This document shows positions 41,263 to 52,973 of a DNA stretch of 64,000 nucleotides, in pieces. Origin of the DNA: Bathynomus jamesi (lineage: Eukaryota; Arthropoda; Malacostraca; Isopoda; Cirolanidae). The notes beneath the pieces were generated by a model. The model made no database searches. It saw only the letters and a list, made by a program, of their open reading frames with translations, and had not been told where the DNA came from. The position numbers and the translations under genes were made by a program. How positions within the stretch are numbered: the first letter of the stretch is position 1; each line of letters starts with the position of its first letter. The DNA is taken from positions 1 to 64,000 of the forward strand of contig JAJOZX010001075.1 in the NCBI GenBank assembly GCA_023014485.1, in the 5' to 3' direction.

Positions 41263-44009
41263 TTAGGGTGTCTCTTATTGGGTAGTCAAAAATTGAAATG
41301 TTGAATTATTTTATCTGCGCCCCCTAAAATAGTTCCATTTAGCATAAAAACTAAAACTTGAAAGTTTGACACAAATTGGCCCATATTTAGGGGTCGCCCC
41401 CGGCTAATAAAAATGGTGACCATGGCATAATAGCTCCTGACATATGATTATGCTCATTATACACATAATTCCTTCCTTCTTTTTTTAGTTTGATTCGTTT
41501 TTATAAGTATAGGCCTTCTTATTTATCATTGATCCTTTTCTAACCTATCCTTGATGTTGTTATAATCCATCCTTTGGTCCTCAATCCTTCTTTATCCCAA
41601 TCCTTTTTCTCCTATCCAAAATCCTTCCTGGCTCTTTTTTTATATACAATCAGCAATGAAGCATTGCTACAAAAAAAAACCATTAGTTTATTATATAGAG
41701 ATAAATTCAAAATGCCAGTGCTATTTACGTACTTTAATTACTTTAATTAGTATTATTTCCTTATACAACATTTATTTAATATACACTAATTATACAATAT
41801 GGTGTATTTTAAGGTGCGACCTCATTGATGGTTATTTTTTGAGAAGAACAGTTTTTGATGGAACTGGGTGACTCTGGCGGTGTTTTGCAACAATTTGGAG
41901 CAGGAACTGGAGCTGCTCTTCCCCCACTGTCAATTTCTCATTCAGCTCTTGAACTAAAGCTACTGCACGTTCTGCCCGGTCATTTACAACAGATAGAGCT
42001 GCAACAATAGCTCTGGCCCTTAAATATTCACAGTTGGATGTCCAAGTGCTGGGTGCCTTGTTCAGAAATCCTTCTGGCAAATTCAGCTTAGTAAAGAATT
42101 CTCTAGTATTTCTTGTAACAAGTTGGTGTAGTCCTTCACCAGAGCAGAAGGTCGATTCAGGAATCCGAGGACGCTTGGGTGGTCTATCAGTGGACTCATC
42201 TTCTAATGCCTTTACCATGCGTTTCTTTACATCTGTAGTAATTCGCTCATCAAAGAAAGCAAGACCAACTGCTTCTTCAGACAGGTACCATAAGTGGTTA
42301 GAGAGCTTTTTTTTAGTTGCATCAGAAATCTTTTTGTTAGGATAATTAATCAATGACCTCATAAGGAGCCAGTCATTAAATGGGGTTTCAATAGGGAGTG
42401 AGGATGTTGTCCAAGCCTTCATATAGATGAGAACAGAAAAAAAGGAAAGATCTCGAATTCCTCGTTCTTCAGTCTTAGTCATCTTGAACTGGTTTCGAAA
42501 AAGCCACATCTTGATAGAATAGAGCGCTTTGGACATCCAGCGAGCTCGATGCATGGCACCTGGTGCACGAAACTTGATGCCTTTATTGGGGACACCTCTA
42601 AGAAAGATGATGGACAGATCCAAAAGTTCTTGATAGTCATCCCGTAGCATAGGTGCCTGGGATCTAGCAAACTGAATTAGTTCAGTTTTAGACTGGATAA
42701 TTGCTTCTTTAGTAATCGTGTCTGTCTCACCTGTTTGGAACTGGCTTTGATCAACAGAAGTCCAATATTGTCACGAAAACGCTTAAAGATCAATATCTCT
42801 GGACCAGTTGATGTAGATCCCAATGTTGCTTCAAATGCAGCTCCCAACAATAAATCTAAAACATGGTGTCTACAAGGCAAGTACTAAACATCATGTCCCA
42901 ATTTTGCTTCGATGAGAGCACAGGCTCCACTATATTGACCCGTGTTTTTACTCTCTCTGTAATTCCCCATTCATTCAGGCAGTTAAAGACGGCTTCAGCT
43001 TGTGCTTCTCCAGTTGAGTTTGGGATTTTTGGGACACCAAGCAGCTGTTCAACACCAGGTCCTGACACAAGTACTGGGAGACGATCAATGTGCTTGTGCG
43101 AGGTGAGGTCCTCCATCATCTTGCCATCCCAGTGGACTGTCATAGAACATTCTCCATGGAAATGCTCCTTAAGTTCTTTAGCATGACGAGCTCGGTTCTT
43201 ATTTCGAAGGCGATGGATAGAATGTTGGTTTATGTTGTAATCTGAAGCGTCCAAACCAAAGCTTTTAGCTGCCTCTGCGAGGATAAATGTTGCCTTTCTA
43301 GAGGAAATTTGTGTACGATCCAGGGCAGCAGACATCTGAATAGTCATGATGTTTTTCATGCCTCGTTTTTTCTTAGATTTTGGTAAAGCACAAGCTCCTT
43401 TGGGCTCCTCCTCCTCATTCTCACTTTCATCAGTGTTGCTGGAAGATGTGGAAGAAGCCAGTACAACTTGACTAGTAGACGCCTCCATCAAAGATTCTGA
43501 CTCTTTTTCTCTCTGCCTCAGCAGAGAGAAATATAAATAACATAGTTTATTATCTGATTATAGCAAAAAAGAAGTATAGTGATACACAGTTACACACCTT
43601 TTACTTATGACAGCAGAACACTGAATGATGACAAATAAGCAATTGCAACATAATCTGGAGCATTCTTGATGAAACATGTTTAAACAGGTTGATCTTGTCT
43701 TATCAAGCAATATTTTCAGCTACAAACTTGACAATTATCTCTAATATATTCATTTAATTGAATTCATCATAAATATGATGATTAATTAATTAAAAACATA
43801 TGTTTAGTATACTTGACAACTGCTAGTAATTTCAAATATTAATTGCATAAATAATAGCTATATTTTATGAACTTTAATAAGCGGGGGCGACCTCTAAAAA
43901 TTGTTCAATCCAAAAACAATTTTATATGTGATGTTTTTTCAACCAATGGAACTGGTTGAGGGGGCGCAACCTAAAACAATCAACACTTCGAAAATAAGAG
44001 ACACCCTAA
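41263..44009 (-). mobile_element. hAT-like DDE transposon, TIR TTAGGGTGTCTCTTATT
   Basis: A 17-bp perfect terminal repeat (41263-41279 and 43993-44009) is followed by a longer imperfect one of about 140 bp containing gcgccccctaaaatagttcc on the left and its mirror on the right, and ggtcgccccc on both. The element lies in TA arrays, so its target duplication cannot be read. The transposase is on the minus strand in three frames. A GC-rich relative lies at 62-63.9 kb. Confidence 0.75.
41832..43491 (-). pseudogene. hAT-like transposase with deleted second catalytic block
   Basis: 43491-42856: acidic N-terminus, then RNKNRARHAKELKEHFHGEC and MTVHWDGKMMEDLT, where the Asp is a likely first catalytic residue, and RLPVLVSG. 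At about 42950 the expected FDTTAS-N-T-G block, present in the relative at 62.8 kb, is missing: the sequence passes from ITERVK straight to NTGQYSGACALIEAKL. 42880-42677: LPCRHH-type CRHHVLDLLLG. 42650-41832: RDDYQELLDLSIIFLRGVP, MHRARWMSKALYSIK, HLWYLSEEAVGLAFFDE, and the C-terminal NDRAERAVALVQELNEK with Glu, resembling the end of hAT transposases. The CRHH following a DTTASN motif argues for hAT-like rather than Tc1 type. Confidence 0.7.
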
Positions 44010-44020
44010 TATATATATAT

Positions 44021-44085
<65 letters not shown>
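44010..44085. repeat. (TA)n array
   Basis: TA repeats between the hAT-like transposon and the next MITE. Confidence 0.9.
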
Positions 44086-44093
44086 CTGTACAG

Positions 44094-44295
44094 CCACGCT
44101 TCTCAAACTAGGGGTCGCGACCCCTCAGGGGGTCGCGTAAATATTATTGGGGGTCGCAGAAACATTTGAAAATATTTTTTTTTTCATAAATATACAGTGT
44201 TAGTACCTATTGCTTTTATGACATTGAGTGAAGGGTCGCGAAAAAATTTGTCTGATCCAAAGGGGTCGCAAGTGAAAAAAGTTTGAGAAGCCCTG
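44094..44295. mobile_element. 202-bp hAT MITE with 8-bp target duplication CTGTACAG
   Basis: CTGTACAG at 44086-44093 and 44296-44303 flanks an element whose ends read (c)cacGCTTCTCAAACT and, inverted, cagGGCTTCTCAAACT. It contains ggggtcgcgaccc and ggggtcgc on the inner side. An 8-bp duplication and CAG-type ends are diagnostic of hAT. There is no coding content. Confidence 0.85.
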
Positions 44296-44754
44296 CTGTA
44301 CAGTATATCGGTCTCATCTCAAAAACTAGACGTGCTAGAGGAAAACCGAAAACAGATTTGGAATGAGCGTCCCAACAGCGATCTAGCTCACCCATAATTA
44401 TATCTAATGAAAAATACTTGTTGGCCAATGTAATTTACCTATAAAAAAAGAAAAGTAAAGACGTCATTATTGTTTGTAAATGACTGATATTTAAGTTTAC
44501 GTGAAAAAACACTTTCTCTTTGTTTCAAAAAATTACTGTATATATACCACAAAAACTTAGATTCCTATTCGTTTATAAACAACTAGAAATTAATTTATGT
44601 TATAAATAACTAAAGGGAAACATTTCCTTCGTAAACACTTTGTAGAAACAAAAGACAAACCTTACGAGTATATTCTAAACTGTTTGCGTAAATCTCTCAA
44701 AATTTAAAAGTCACACATAAACTGTTTGTGAAAGAATAAAAGCGTAAAACTCAC

Positions 44755-44921
44755 ATTATGAAGCCATGATATGTTATAAGGAGGAGGTCTCGCTTTCACA
44801 GCGCAGATGAATGTCACTGTCATTCCTTCGGTCACATGGATGGTCACGCCCTTTGCTTCGTCGGCAGTTTTGAAACTTTCGGACGCTGCAGAATCCACTA
44901 TTAATGTGGCTTGAGGGACAT
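44755..44921 (-). CDS. host gene exon: first half of an Ig domain (Sidestep-like)
   Basis: A 167-bp internal exon with acceptor tgcttttcattgtttgaag and consensus donor GTGAGT (44754 downward). It starts in phase 1 and ends in phase 0. It reads VPQATLIVDSAASESFKTAD, then GVTIHVTEGMTVTFICAVKA and RPPPYNISWLHN, with the Ig Cys and the invariant Trp. Joined to 17033-17189 it gives a 107-residue Ig domain whose outer boundaries are both phase 1, the usual exon phase of Ig modules. A CA/TA microsatellite sits only about 25 bp upstream of the acceptor. Confidence 0.85.
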
Positions 44922-44956
44922 CTTCAAACAATGAAAAGCAATAAATACACACACAA

Positions 44957-45009
<53 letters not shown>

Positions 45010-45347
45010 TATATATATATAATTTGTACGTAAACAATAAATGTAATTTTTTAAAATTTTGTTGATGGGATGCAGTTTGAAAGAAGAAAGGAAATAAAAT
45101 TATTTGGCATTTCCTAAGAACTTTATGTACTTTATTATCTTTTCTAAAACTTTGGAAGGAGAAGTTATAAACAAAAATAGGCATGAATAATATATTGTAT
45201 TCATTCGTAATTCCTTTTTAACTTTTATCACAATTTACGTCATAACATTACATAAATTTTAATTTCTCACTCACTTTGGCTTTGCTTCCAAAACGCACCT
45301 TTCAAATTTAGCATATCTTTCCACATTCAAAGTTTGCAATCAATATA
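44922..45347 (-). other. upstream intron of the Ig gene
   Basis: CA repeats (44946-44968), TA repeats (44969-45022) and AT-rich sequence without features. Confidence 0.5.
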
Positions 45348-46725
45348 CGAGGGCCACTCAATATATTTTTCACAACCTTTTTTTTTTCTTTCCAAATTTC
45401 CTTGTAAGTTCCAGAAATTTTGTACACAAGAAGTTACATACGTCTATTACAAGTTTTTATTTTAACACAGTTTCCATCCTTTTCTACGGCTTTCCTCCAC
45501 CTCGAAACAAGGGCCTTTATTCCTTGTTGGTAAAAGTCCGCTGGGTTCCGTTGGAGCCACCTCTTATCCTCCTCAACAACATCATCGTCACTCTGAAACT
45601 TTCTTCCACGAAGAGCATCCTTCATTGGCCCAAACAAATGGAAGTCTGAAGGTGCCAGATCCGGGCTGTATGGAGGGTGGAGTAACACAGTCAAGCGCAT
45701 TTTTGTGATGGCCTCTCTTGTTTGCAAATTGTTGTGTGGTGTTGCGTTATCGTGCAAAAAAAGGACGTCTTCCAGTTTTCTCCCCGGTCGAACTCGCTTT
45801 ATACGTCTTTGGAGTCTCTGTAGGTTAGCAATATATGCCTCTGAGTTGGTTGTTTGTTCATTCTTCATAATGTCCACCAGAATCACCCCTTTCATGTCCC
45901 AGAAGATGGTGGCCAAAACATTTCCTGCAGAGGGAGCCATTTTGAACTTTTTGCGTGGGAAGTCTGCGTGATGCCACTCCATGGATTGGCGTTTTGTTTC
46001 AGGTTCAAAGTGGTGTACCCAAGTCTCATCCCCAGTCACAATTCGTGAAAGGAAGTCATCCCCTTTTGTCACGTATCGAGCCAACGACTCAGAAGCAATT
46101 TCCTTTCTTTGGGCTTTGTGATCTTCAGTCAGTTGGCGAGGAACAAACTGTGAACACACTTTTGAGTATCCCAGTTGCTGAATTATAGTATTCACACTTC
46201 CTTCACTAATTCCTAGCTCCAGTGATAGCTCCTTGTATGTGACACGCCGATTTGATCGAACGATGCCGTTAACACGTTGCAGAGTGTGAGATGTCACAGC
46301 CGATGCCAGGCGACCGTTGCGTGGCTCATCATCGAGGCTGGCTCTCTCTCTCTCTCCGATGATCTCATACGTTCAGACCAGCGTCCAACTGTGCTTTGAT
46401 CAACAACAGCATCTCCGTAAACGTTTTGTAGATGTTTGTGAATATTTCCAACTGTTTCCTTCTCTGCGGTTAAGAACTCGATAACAGCTCTCTGTTTACG
46501 ACGCACATTACTGTCAGACCCCATTTTCGAAACGGCGTTAACCATCTGTTTTATACAAGGTCGTTTAAAAGCGGTTTTATACAAGGAGGGGAGGTTCAAA
46601 CTGGAAAAATCCGGTTATGTGAAGCGCAGAAAGTTCAAACTTACGGCCCAAAAGACATTACAGCCCCATGGCCTATTATTTAGCCAAGAAAAAAGTGTGA
46701 GGCAAAATATATTGAGTGCCCCTAG
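45348..46725 (-). mobile_element. DD34D mariner transposon
   Basis: TA at 45346-45347 and 46726-46727; imperfect inverted ends CGAGGGCCACTCAATATATT and, inverted, CTAGGGGCACTCAATATATT. Length 1378 bp, usual for mariner. The transposase is on the minus strand. Confidence 0.9.
45434..46599 (-). pseudogene. mariner transposase (DD34D), frame broken in a (CT)n tract
   Basis: The N-terminal frame (46599-46294) has a paired-like DNA-binding region (KQRAVIEFLTAEKETVGNIH, DQSTVGRWSERMRSSER). The main frame (46297-45434, 287 aa) has VTGDETWVHHFEPETKRQSM, LFLHDNATPHNN and LHPPYSPDLAPSDFHLFGPM. There are 34 residues between the second and third Asp, so all three catalytic Asp are present. The two frames meet in a (CT)n run at 46341-46357, where a length change explains the shift (RSSERERASLDDEPRNGR would be the mariner consensus). 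Confidence 0.9.
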
Positions 46726-46727
46726 TA

Positions 46728-47003
46728 TAATACTTTAAATGGTATTTTATACATGTTACGGAGTTTATATATATATATTATGATCTGTCTTTCCTTGTGG
46801 AGAGACGTGTTCTATCGAGTGTCCAGTATTACCAATTGAATAAGTGACTTTATTCGAAGTGTCTTTAGAAAAAATAAGTTTTTGGTGCTTTCTTAACTAA
46901 ATTACCTCCTATTATGAATTATTCATAAACGAATATAGTTTATTCTTTGACTTTATTTATTACTGTATTATTTGATTAAACCAAGGCGAGTGCACGTGAC
47001 TTG
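46728..47003. other. AT-rich stretch, possibly CR1 5' UTR
   Basis: No coding region. The start of the CR1 element downstream may lie here; no boundary can be seen. Confidence 0.35.
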
Positions 47004-47127
47004 CCTTGTTTGTTTTCCTTCGAGAGGGTAAAATTCCAAAACGTGGTCTAATAAAGTTGATTTTACCTTGTTTGTTTTCCTTCGAGAAGGTAAAATTCAG
47101 AAACGTGGTCTAATAAGGTTGATTTTG
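47004..47127 (+). repeat. 62-bp tandem repeat in CR1 5' UTR
   Basis: Two copies of ccttgtttgttttccttcga...gtggtctaataaagttgatttt (47004-47065 and 47066-47127), with a third beginning at 47128. Tandem 5' UTR units in retroelements often carry promoter elements (inference). Confidence 0.85.
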
Positions 47128-47525
47128 CCTTGTTGAGGCTCATCAGGTAGGGTGAGGTCACGGTTCGTGGAAAAAAAGGAAAAAGAGAAAAAAGTCGCGC
47201 GAATTGTGGACAGATAAGTTTTCTTCTTTTTTTTTGTTTTTGTTTTTATCCATCTTTATTCATACTCTTCCTCTTCCAGAACCTTCATCGGTAGCTTAAT
47301 TAAGTATATTCATTTAATATAAATTTGGGTTACAGGAACCTGTTTCTGCGTTTGAAGAACACTTTTTCGGGCTTGCGCAGGTGACGTCGCAATAAGCGCA
47401 CGGTAGACCTACGTTTTATTTATTAATTGCTCCTTACTTATTCTAGGAGATGTACGTCGTTACTAGATTACTATTATTAACTCGATATTAATTTCCAAAC
47501 GCTCGTTTTTTAATTAGTTAATAGC

Positions 47526-48476
47526 ATGGCACCCCCGTCAAGTACTTACAGTCGCTGTAAAGGAAAGTTCGCCTCTTACGCGTTTATTTTGGCTAATAAT
47601 AATGATCAGTTAGTGTGCAGGTGGTGCTCAAAAATGGAATTGCTGAGGAACGAGCTGGAGCGTGAGAGGGAGGCCAGAGTGAGGCTTGAAGAGAGGGTGG
47701 TGCTCCTGACGGAAAAGTTAGAATCTCTTGGGCCTTCTGAGAGGAGTTATTCTTCAGTCACGGCCCCTCCTGCCTCAGTTTCTACTAATGGTATAAATAA
47801 TACTAATAGCCCTCTTTCTTCCCATAGTTCCCGACCCTTCGTGCAAGTATGTAATGGAGCCCCATTGAGACAACCTAAGATTTGTCTACCGGTATTAACG
47901 AACAATAAGCTTTCTGTTTTAGGCTTCGAAGACGTGGATGAACCTGAAATACGACTCGTTGGTGATTCCATTGTTCGAAGGCAGATCGAAGAATTCTGGG
48001 GGAGGAACCCCCGTCGTAGGCGCCGTTACTTCTACCCTGGTGCAAGGGTGGAGGATATATCTAATAGTGCTGATATTTTTACAGATGGAACCTCTGAGGA
48101 CACAACGTATGTTATTCACGTCGGTACAAATAACGTTCTAAATTCTAGATCGGAAGAGCTGCTGGCTAGGTATAGCGACTTACTAGAGCGACTAAAGGAA
48201 AAAACTAAGATTGTTTTAACAGGTACACTTCCTCGAATTATCCAACGTAACGAATTCTACAGCAAGGCGACCTATATTACCAATAACCCAAAGTCACTTT
48301 GTCAACAGGAAGGAGTGCATTTTGCGAATTTTTGGAGCAGTTTCTACGGCAGGAAGGACTTGTTACAAAGAGATGGACTTCACCTTAATGACGTTGGAGC
48401 TGCGCGTTTAGGAAGACTATTTCATAATACTGTTTCTTCTTTTCAGGCTGCCGTAACTCGAACGGTCCTGGCGTAA
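47526..48476 (+). CDS. CR1 ORF1 protein with SGNH/GDSL esterase domain
   Basis: A 316-residue open frame. Residues 1-40 hold Cys pairs (RCKGKFASYAF, LVCRWCSK), a zinc-finger-like module. Residues 40-72 form a coiled coil (ELEREREARVRLEERVVLL). A Ser/Thr-rich linker follows. Residues 140-316 are an SGNH hydrolase: nucleophile in IRLVGDSIVRR, block III in VIHVGTNNV, and the DGLHLNDVG block supplying the catalytic Asp and His. CR1 ORF1 proteins with an esterase are established. The frame is undamaged and the start follows an upstream AT-rich leader. Its role in retrotransposition is thought to involve RNA or membrane association. Confidence 0.85.
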   Translation: MAPPSSTYSRCKGKFASYAFILANNNDQLVCRWCSKMELLRNELEREREARVRLEERVVLLTEKLESLGPSERSYSSVTAPPASVSTNGINNTNSPLSSHSSRPFVQVCNGAPLRQPKICLPVLTNNKLSVLGFEDVDEPEIRLVGDSIVRRQIEEFWGRNPRRRRRYFYPGARVEDISNSADIFTDGTSEDTTYVIHVGTNNVLNSRSEELLARYSDLLERLKEKTKIVLTGTLPRIIQRNEFYSKATYITNNPKSLCQQEGVHFANFWSSFYGRKDLLQRDGLHLNDVGAARLGRLFHNTVSSFQAAVTRTVLA

Positions 48477-48509
48477 TTTCCTTAAAATTCCCTTGCGCGA
48501 GCGAAGGTA

Positions 48510-51460
48510 TCGCGGTTACAAACAATTTGAAGGATTTGTCCTTAAATGCTCATAGCCTACGAAATAAAATAACGAATTTTTTTGTTTAATTGCTTGTAAA
48601 GACTATGATTTAATTGCGATAAATGAATTGTGGCTTAGCGCTGAAACATATGACTTTGTAGGGGAGTATCAAATTAGAGGTTGTAGACTTTTTGTTAAAA
48701 AGAGAATAGGTAGGCGAGGAAGCGGTGTTATGTTGTATATCAAAGATAATATTGCGAACGTTATAGAAGTAAAGCACAGAATTTCAGAACCGATAGATTC
48801 GACATGAGCAGAACTTAAATTGAACGATTTCAAACTTGTTGTTGCCGTTATATATAGGCCCCCTAATCAAACAGCAAGCTTTAGTTATGGGTAGACTGAC
48901 CATACGTACCGTTTTGAACGGGACAGTACTACGTCTACCTAAATTTTTGTATGGGTTCTGTCACTGAGAATAATTGTAAGCTCAATATGTTTATGTACTT
49001 ACTTTTTCATGAATACAGAATATTACATAACCGCGTCCCTTTTTTGCCATCCCAATGTCCCGTTTTTGTCTCAAGGAAATATGGTCAGCCTAGTTATGAG
49101 TGACTTTAACTGTGCTAACGTGAATTACGATACAATGCAGAGAGACGCGGAAGGTAATCGTTTAGTTAATTTTCTCGAGGATAGCTATCTTATTCAAAAG
49201 GTTGGGGAACCTATGAGGTTGGACAGTATTTTAGATTTAGTAATAACTACGGACGATAGGCTAATCACTGATCTTCAAGTAATAGAACCGTTAAGCAATA
49301 ACGATCACAATATGGTAGAGTTTGTCCTCTCAGTAAGTCACTCGAAGCCAGCTAACTCGACTAAAATTCCTGACTTCTATTACGCAGACTTTTGTAAATT
49401 TCGAAATGAATTGTCACACGTCAATTTGGAAAACGTAATGGGGATCTCCAACGCAAAAATAATGTGGGAATAGTTTGAAACAGTATTTAAGACTATAAAT
49501 GAGGAATGTGTACCGTACAAGATTAAGCATGCGGAAGTAAATAACAAGCCCTTGTGGTTTACTTCTAGAGTAGGGGATATTATAAGGAGTAGAAATATGG
49601 CTTATAGGCTACATAAGTGCAATAAAGACAATTTGTGGTTAAGAAATAACTACATATCTCTAAGCCGTGAAGCGAAAAGTGTAATAAAAAAGTCCAAGCG
49701 TGATTTTGAAATCTCCATACTCGTGACGGCAAAGAAAACCCCAAGCGATTCTTTCAATACGTCAATAATATTAATCCAGTAAAGAATGTCTTGGGGCCGT
49801 TGAAAAATTTTAACGGAGAGCTAGTTCCTGAAAACAAGCAAATGGCTACCCTGCTAAACGAATATTTTATGTCAGTTTTAACAATAGAAGATGTAACGAA
49901 TATCCCTACGGTCATAGACATAACACCTTTTGACAATGGTAATAATTTAGATAATAGTGTGGTTAGTGAAAGGGAGGTAATGAGCTATATTGCCAAAATG
50001 AAAATGCATAAATCACCGGGGCCGGATTCCATATATCCCATACAATTAAAAGAATTAAATGAAAGCGTTGTTGTGCTGCTAACAAAGATTTTTAATGCGC
50101 CTATTTCTGAGGACAGCGTACCAGATAATTTCAAGTTAGCAAATGTAACACCTATTTTTAAGAAAGGCGATAAAGGTGCGGCGGGAAATTATAGGCCAAT
50201 CGGTTTAACGTCTGTTGTAGGTAAGCTACTGGAATCAATAATTAGGGATCGTATAGTCGAACACTTGGAATTACATAACTTGATTAGAAATACGCAGCAC
50301 GGGTTTAGGTGAAACAAATCTTGCTTAACTAATTTTTTAGAATTTTTTCAAAGCATGATTGAAGTTTACTATAGTCATCGGGCGGTAGATGTAGTGTATT
50401 TAGATTTTCAAAAAGCGTTTGACACCTTACCGCACAAAAGACTCATTGCAAAAACTAATGTTCATGGAATCAAGGGTGTAGTAATAAATTGGAGAGAAGA
50501 GTTGTTGCGGGATAGGAAACAGATGGTGGTCGTTGATCGAGCGCAGTCGTCTTGGGCTAATGTAGCGAGCGGCGTTCCTCAGGGTTCTGTATTGGGCCCC
50601 TTGCGTTTACTTATATATATTAACGATTTAGATGTCGGCCTAGTCAGCACAGTTCAAAGTTTGCGGATGACAGGAAGTTGGGTGGTAGGACAATTAATGA
50701 TGAAGATAGAGGTAAAATCCAGGAAGATCTGAATAAAATCGTTGATTTGTCAGTCACATGGCAAATGAGATTTAACGTCGATAAGTGAAAAATTTTATAT
50801 ATATGTTCGCGCAACGGTAATTTTGCGTATATTATGTCAGGGAAGGAGTTGGCAAGCGTAGAACAGGAAAAAGATTTAGGAGTTATCGTCACTGGTGATT
50901 TAAAAATGGTGAAACAAAGTACAGCAGCCATCAATAAGGCGAACAAGGTGCTAGGTTTTATAGCTGGGAATTTTTAGTACAAATCGCACAATATTATTGT
51001 TCCTCTTTATAAATCATTAGTTAGACCCTATTTGAAGTACGCGATCCAACTTTGGAATCCGCATATGCGCAAAGATATAGATAAAATCGATGATTCCGTC
51101 GCTTAGGTCGAAGTCGTACGAAGATAGGATTAAGGAGTTAAAATTGACTACACTCGAGACTAGGAGGCGAAGGGGTGATCTAATCCAGGTTTTTAAAATT
51201 ATGAATGTGTTCGATAACGTAAATAGAGATAGCTTTGTCGAAATATCACAATATAATAGAACTAGAAATAACGGGTGTAAGTTGAGAAGTAGAAGATTCG
51301 AGACAGCAGTTGCCAAAAAAATGTTTACGCATAGAATAGTAAATAGCTGGAATAGTTTCCCGGTAGAAGTAATTAGTAGCACGTCTATAAACATGTTTAA
51401 AAATCGATTAGACGCATATGTTGATAGACTGGGTATAGACCAAGGTAGTAAAATTAAGGT
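48510..51460 (+). pseudogene. CR1 ORF2: endonuclease and reverse transcriptase, lightly damaged
   Basis: Begins SLNAHSLRNKITNFF, then AINELWLSAETYDF and VAVIYRPPNQTASFSY. After the MITE it resumes MSDFNCANVNYDT and SNNDHNMVEFVLS (endonuclease). RT: SPGPDSIYPIQLKEL, NYRPIGLTSVVGKLLESII, NTQHGFR, VVYLDFQKAFDTLPHKRL, SGVPQGSVLGPL and, in a shifted frame, SKFADDRKLGG with both catalytic Asp. C-terminus: TTLETRRRRGDLIQVFKIMN and NSWNSFPVEVI. Breaks are few (single stops near 48585, 48805, 49471 and 50310, frameshifts near 49780 and 50660), so this copy is younger than the CCCH LINEs. Confidence 0.85.
48890..49090. mobile_element. 201-bp MITE inside CR1 ORF2, 8-bp target duplication TAGTTATG
   Basis: TAGTTATG at 48882-48889 and 49091-49098. 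The ends share GTAGACTGACCATA and, inverted, CTAGGCTGACCATA. Removing it with one duplication restores the reading NQTASFSY-VMSDFNC in the endonuclease. Size, ends and 8-bp duplication point to a hAT-type MITE; a 5-bp duplication (TTATG) is an alternative reading. Confidence 0.75.
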
Positions 51461-52973
51461 TTTTGTGGTTCGGAACCCACATAAAATTGTAGGTCCCCTC
51501 CGCCACCACGGAGGACATGCGCAATACACAACTACAACCAGAGTTAGGTGGACCAGCCATGAGTGGATCCTAGGGTGTTTGTTGGTCTGAAACATTATAA
51601 CATTATATATATATATGAACTCAGAATGGTTCCCCTGAGGTTTTTTATGATACACACAGACCGTGCATGGAAGAAGGAACTCTTCTAGGAAAATTAAATC
51701 CACTATAGTCCGAATAAGTAATGGTAAATTACAAATACTATATTTTTTTCTTTTTCATGATGCTAGCCCGACCTGGGCAACGGGTCACTCGCAAAGTGGT
51801 CCAAAAAATATAGCTTCCCTCACTAGCTATCTGCAAAGCAGATAGGATCCAGCTTTGGGACAGTATGTAGGGTTTAAAGCAGCCTATCCCACTTACATTT
51901 AGAACCTCAATATAAGCAAAAAACTCGCTGCCTTCACGTCAGATTGAATACTTCAAAGAAAAAGGGGTAACTATTATATATTTAGCCAAAAACCAAAACT
52001 TAAACTTCAACTGGCAGAATTGAGCGTCCTCTTTTCAAGGCACATGACATGTCCGTTTCATGATGGGAATGGGACCTCTTTGCGAGTGATCCGTTGCCCA
52101 CGTCGGGCTAACATCATGAAAAAGAAAAAACTATAGTATTTGTCATTTACCATTACTTATTCGGACTATAGTGGATTTAATTTTCCTAGAAGAGTTCCTT
52201 GTTCCATGCACCGTCTGTGTGTATCATAAAAAACCTCAGGGAACCATTCTGAGTTCATTCCCATCATGAAACGGACATGTTATGTGCCTTGAAAAGTGGA
52301 CGCTCAATTCTGCCAGTTGAGGTTTAAGTTTTGGTCTTTGGCTAAAAATATAATAGTTACCCCTTTTCTTTGATGTATTCCATCTGACGTGAAGGCAGCG
52401 AGTCTTTTGCTTATATTGAGGTTCTAAATGTAGCTGGGCTAGGCTGCTTTAAACCCTAGATCCTGTCCCAAAGCTGGATCCTATCTGCTTTGCAGATAGA
52501 TGGTGAGGGAAGCTATATTTTCGGGATCTCTTTGCGAGTTACCCGTTGCCGACGTCGGGCTAGCATTAGTCCAGGCAATTTGTAGTTAGACCTGGGCAAA
52601 ATTGCTTCAGAAGTTTTCTAAACTGTTTCCAGCTCAGGAACCATTGCCGAATAACATATCCAAAATCCGACAAAATTGGACCCCGGGAACACCCCCAAAA
52701 ATGAAATTCAAAATGGCGGACTGGATGTTTCCTACGAAAAAAAAATATATATAATTTACGCTTTTATTTATAGAGATACATTTGATGCTTTTTCTTTCAG
52801 TTGTAATGTTTTAAATAATTCAACAATATACAACACAACCAGTTATTACGCAAATATAATGTTATATAGCTTTTACAGATTTTTATAATCAATAATACAA
52901 CAATTATTTTTTTCCCAGTTTCAAGTTATGTTCATTACAGAAGAAGTGATACCTGGTCACAAACATACAGAAA

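Larger units (their letters stand above)
17190..44754 (-). other. 27.6-kb host intron filled with transposons
   Basis: The segment between the two Ig half-exons begins with GTGAGT (44754 downward) and ends with TAG at 17192-17190, and is a phase 0 intron splitting one Ig domain. All elements between 17.7 and 44.3 kb (PLE1-3, two LINE copies, DD37E, DD41D, mariner, hAT-like) lie in it, on either strand. Confidence 0.8.
47004..51610 (+). mobile_element. near full-length CR1-clade LINE with esterase ORF1
   Basis: Contains a 5' region with 62-bp tandem repeats, ORF1 with an esterase domain, ORF2 with endonuclease and RT, and a 3' end with aacattata repeated twice followed by TA, in keeping with CR1 elements, which end in short repeats rather than poly(A). 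It is interrupted at 48890-49090 by a MITE. The 5' limit is uncertain. Confidence 0.85.

Noticed and set aside
49009..49473. CDS starting at 49009
   Set aside because: Its first 27 codons are MITE sequence; the real CR1 endonuclease frame continues from upstream across the insertion.
51616..52530. Hammerhead in the A-M palindrome
   Set aside because: A hairpin gcccgacgtgggc follows catgatg, but the GAAA core is replaced by AACG and stem I cannot be drawn.
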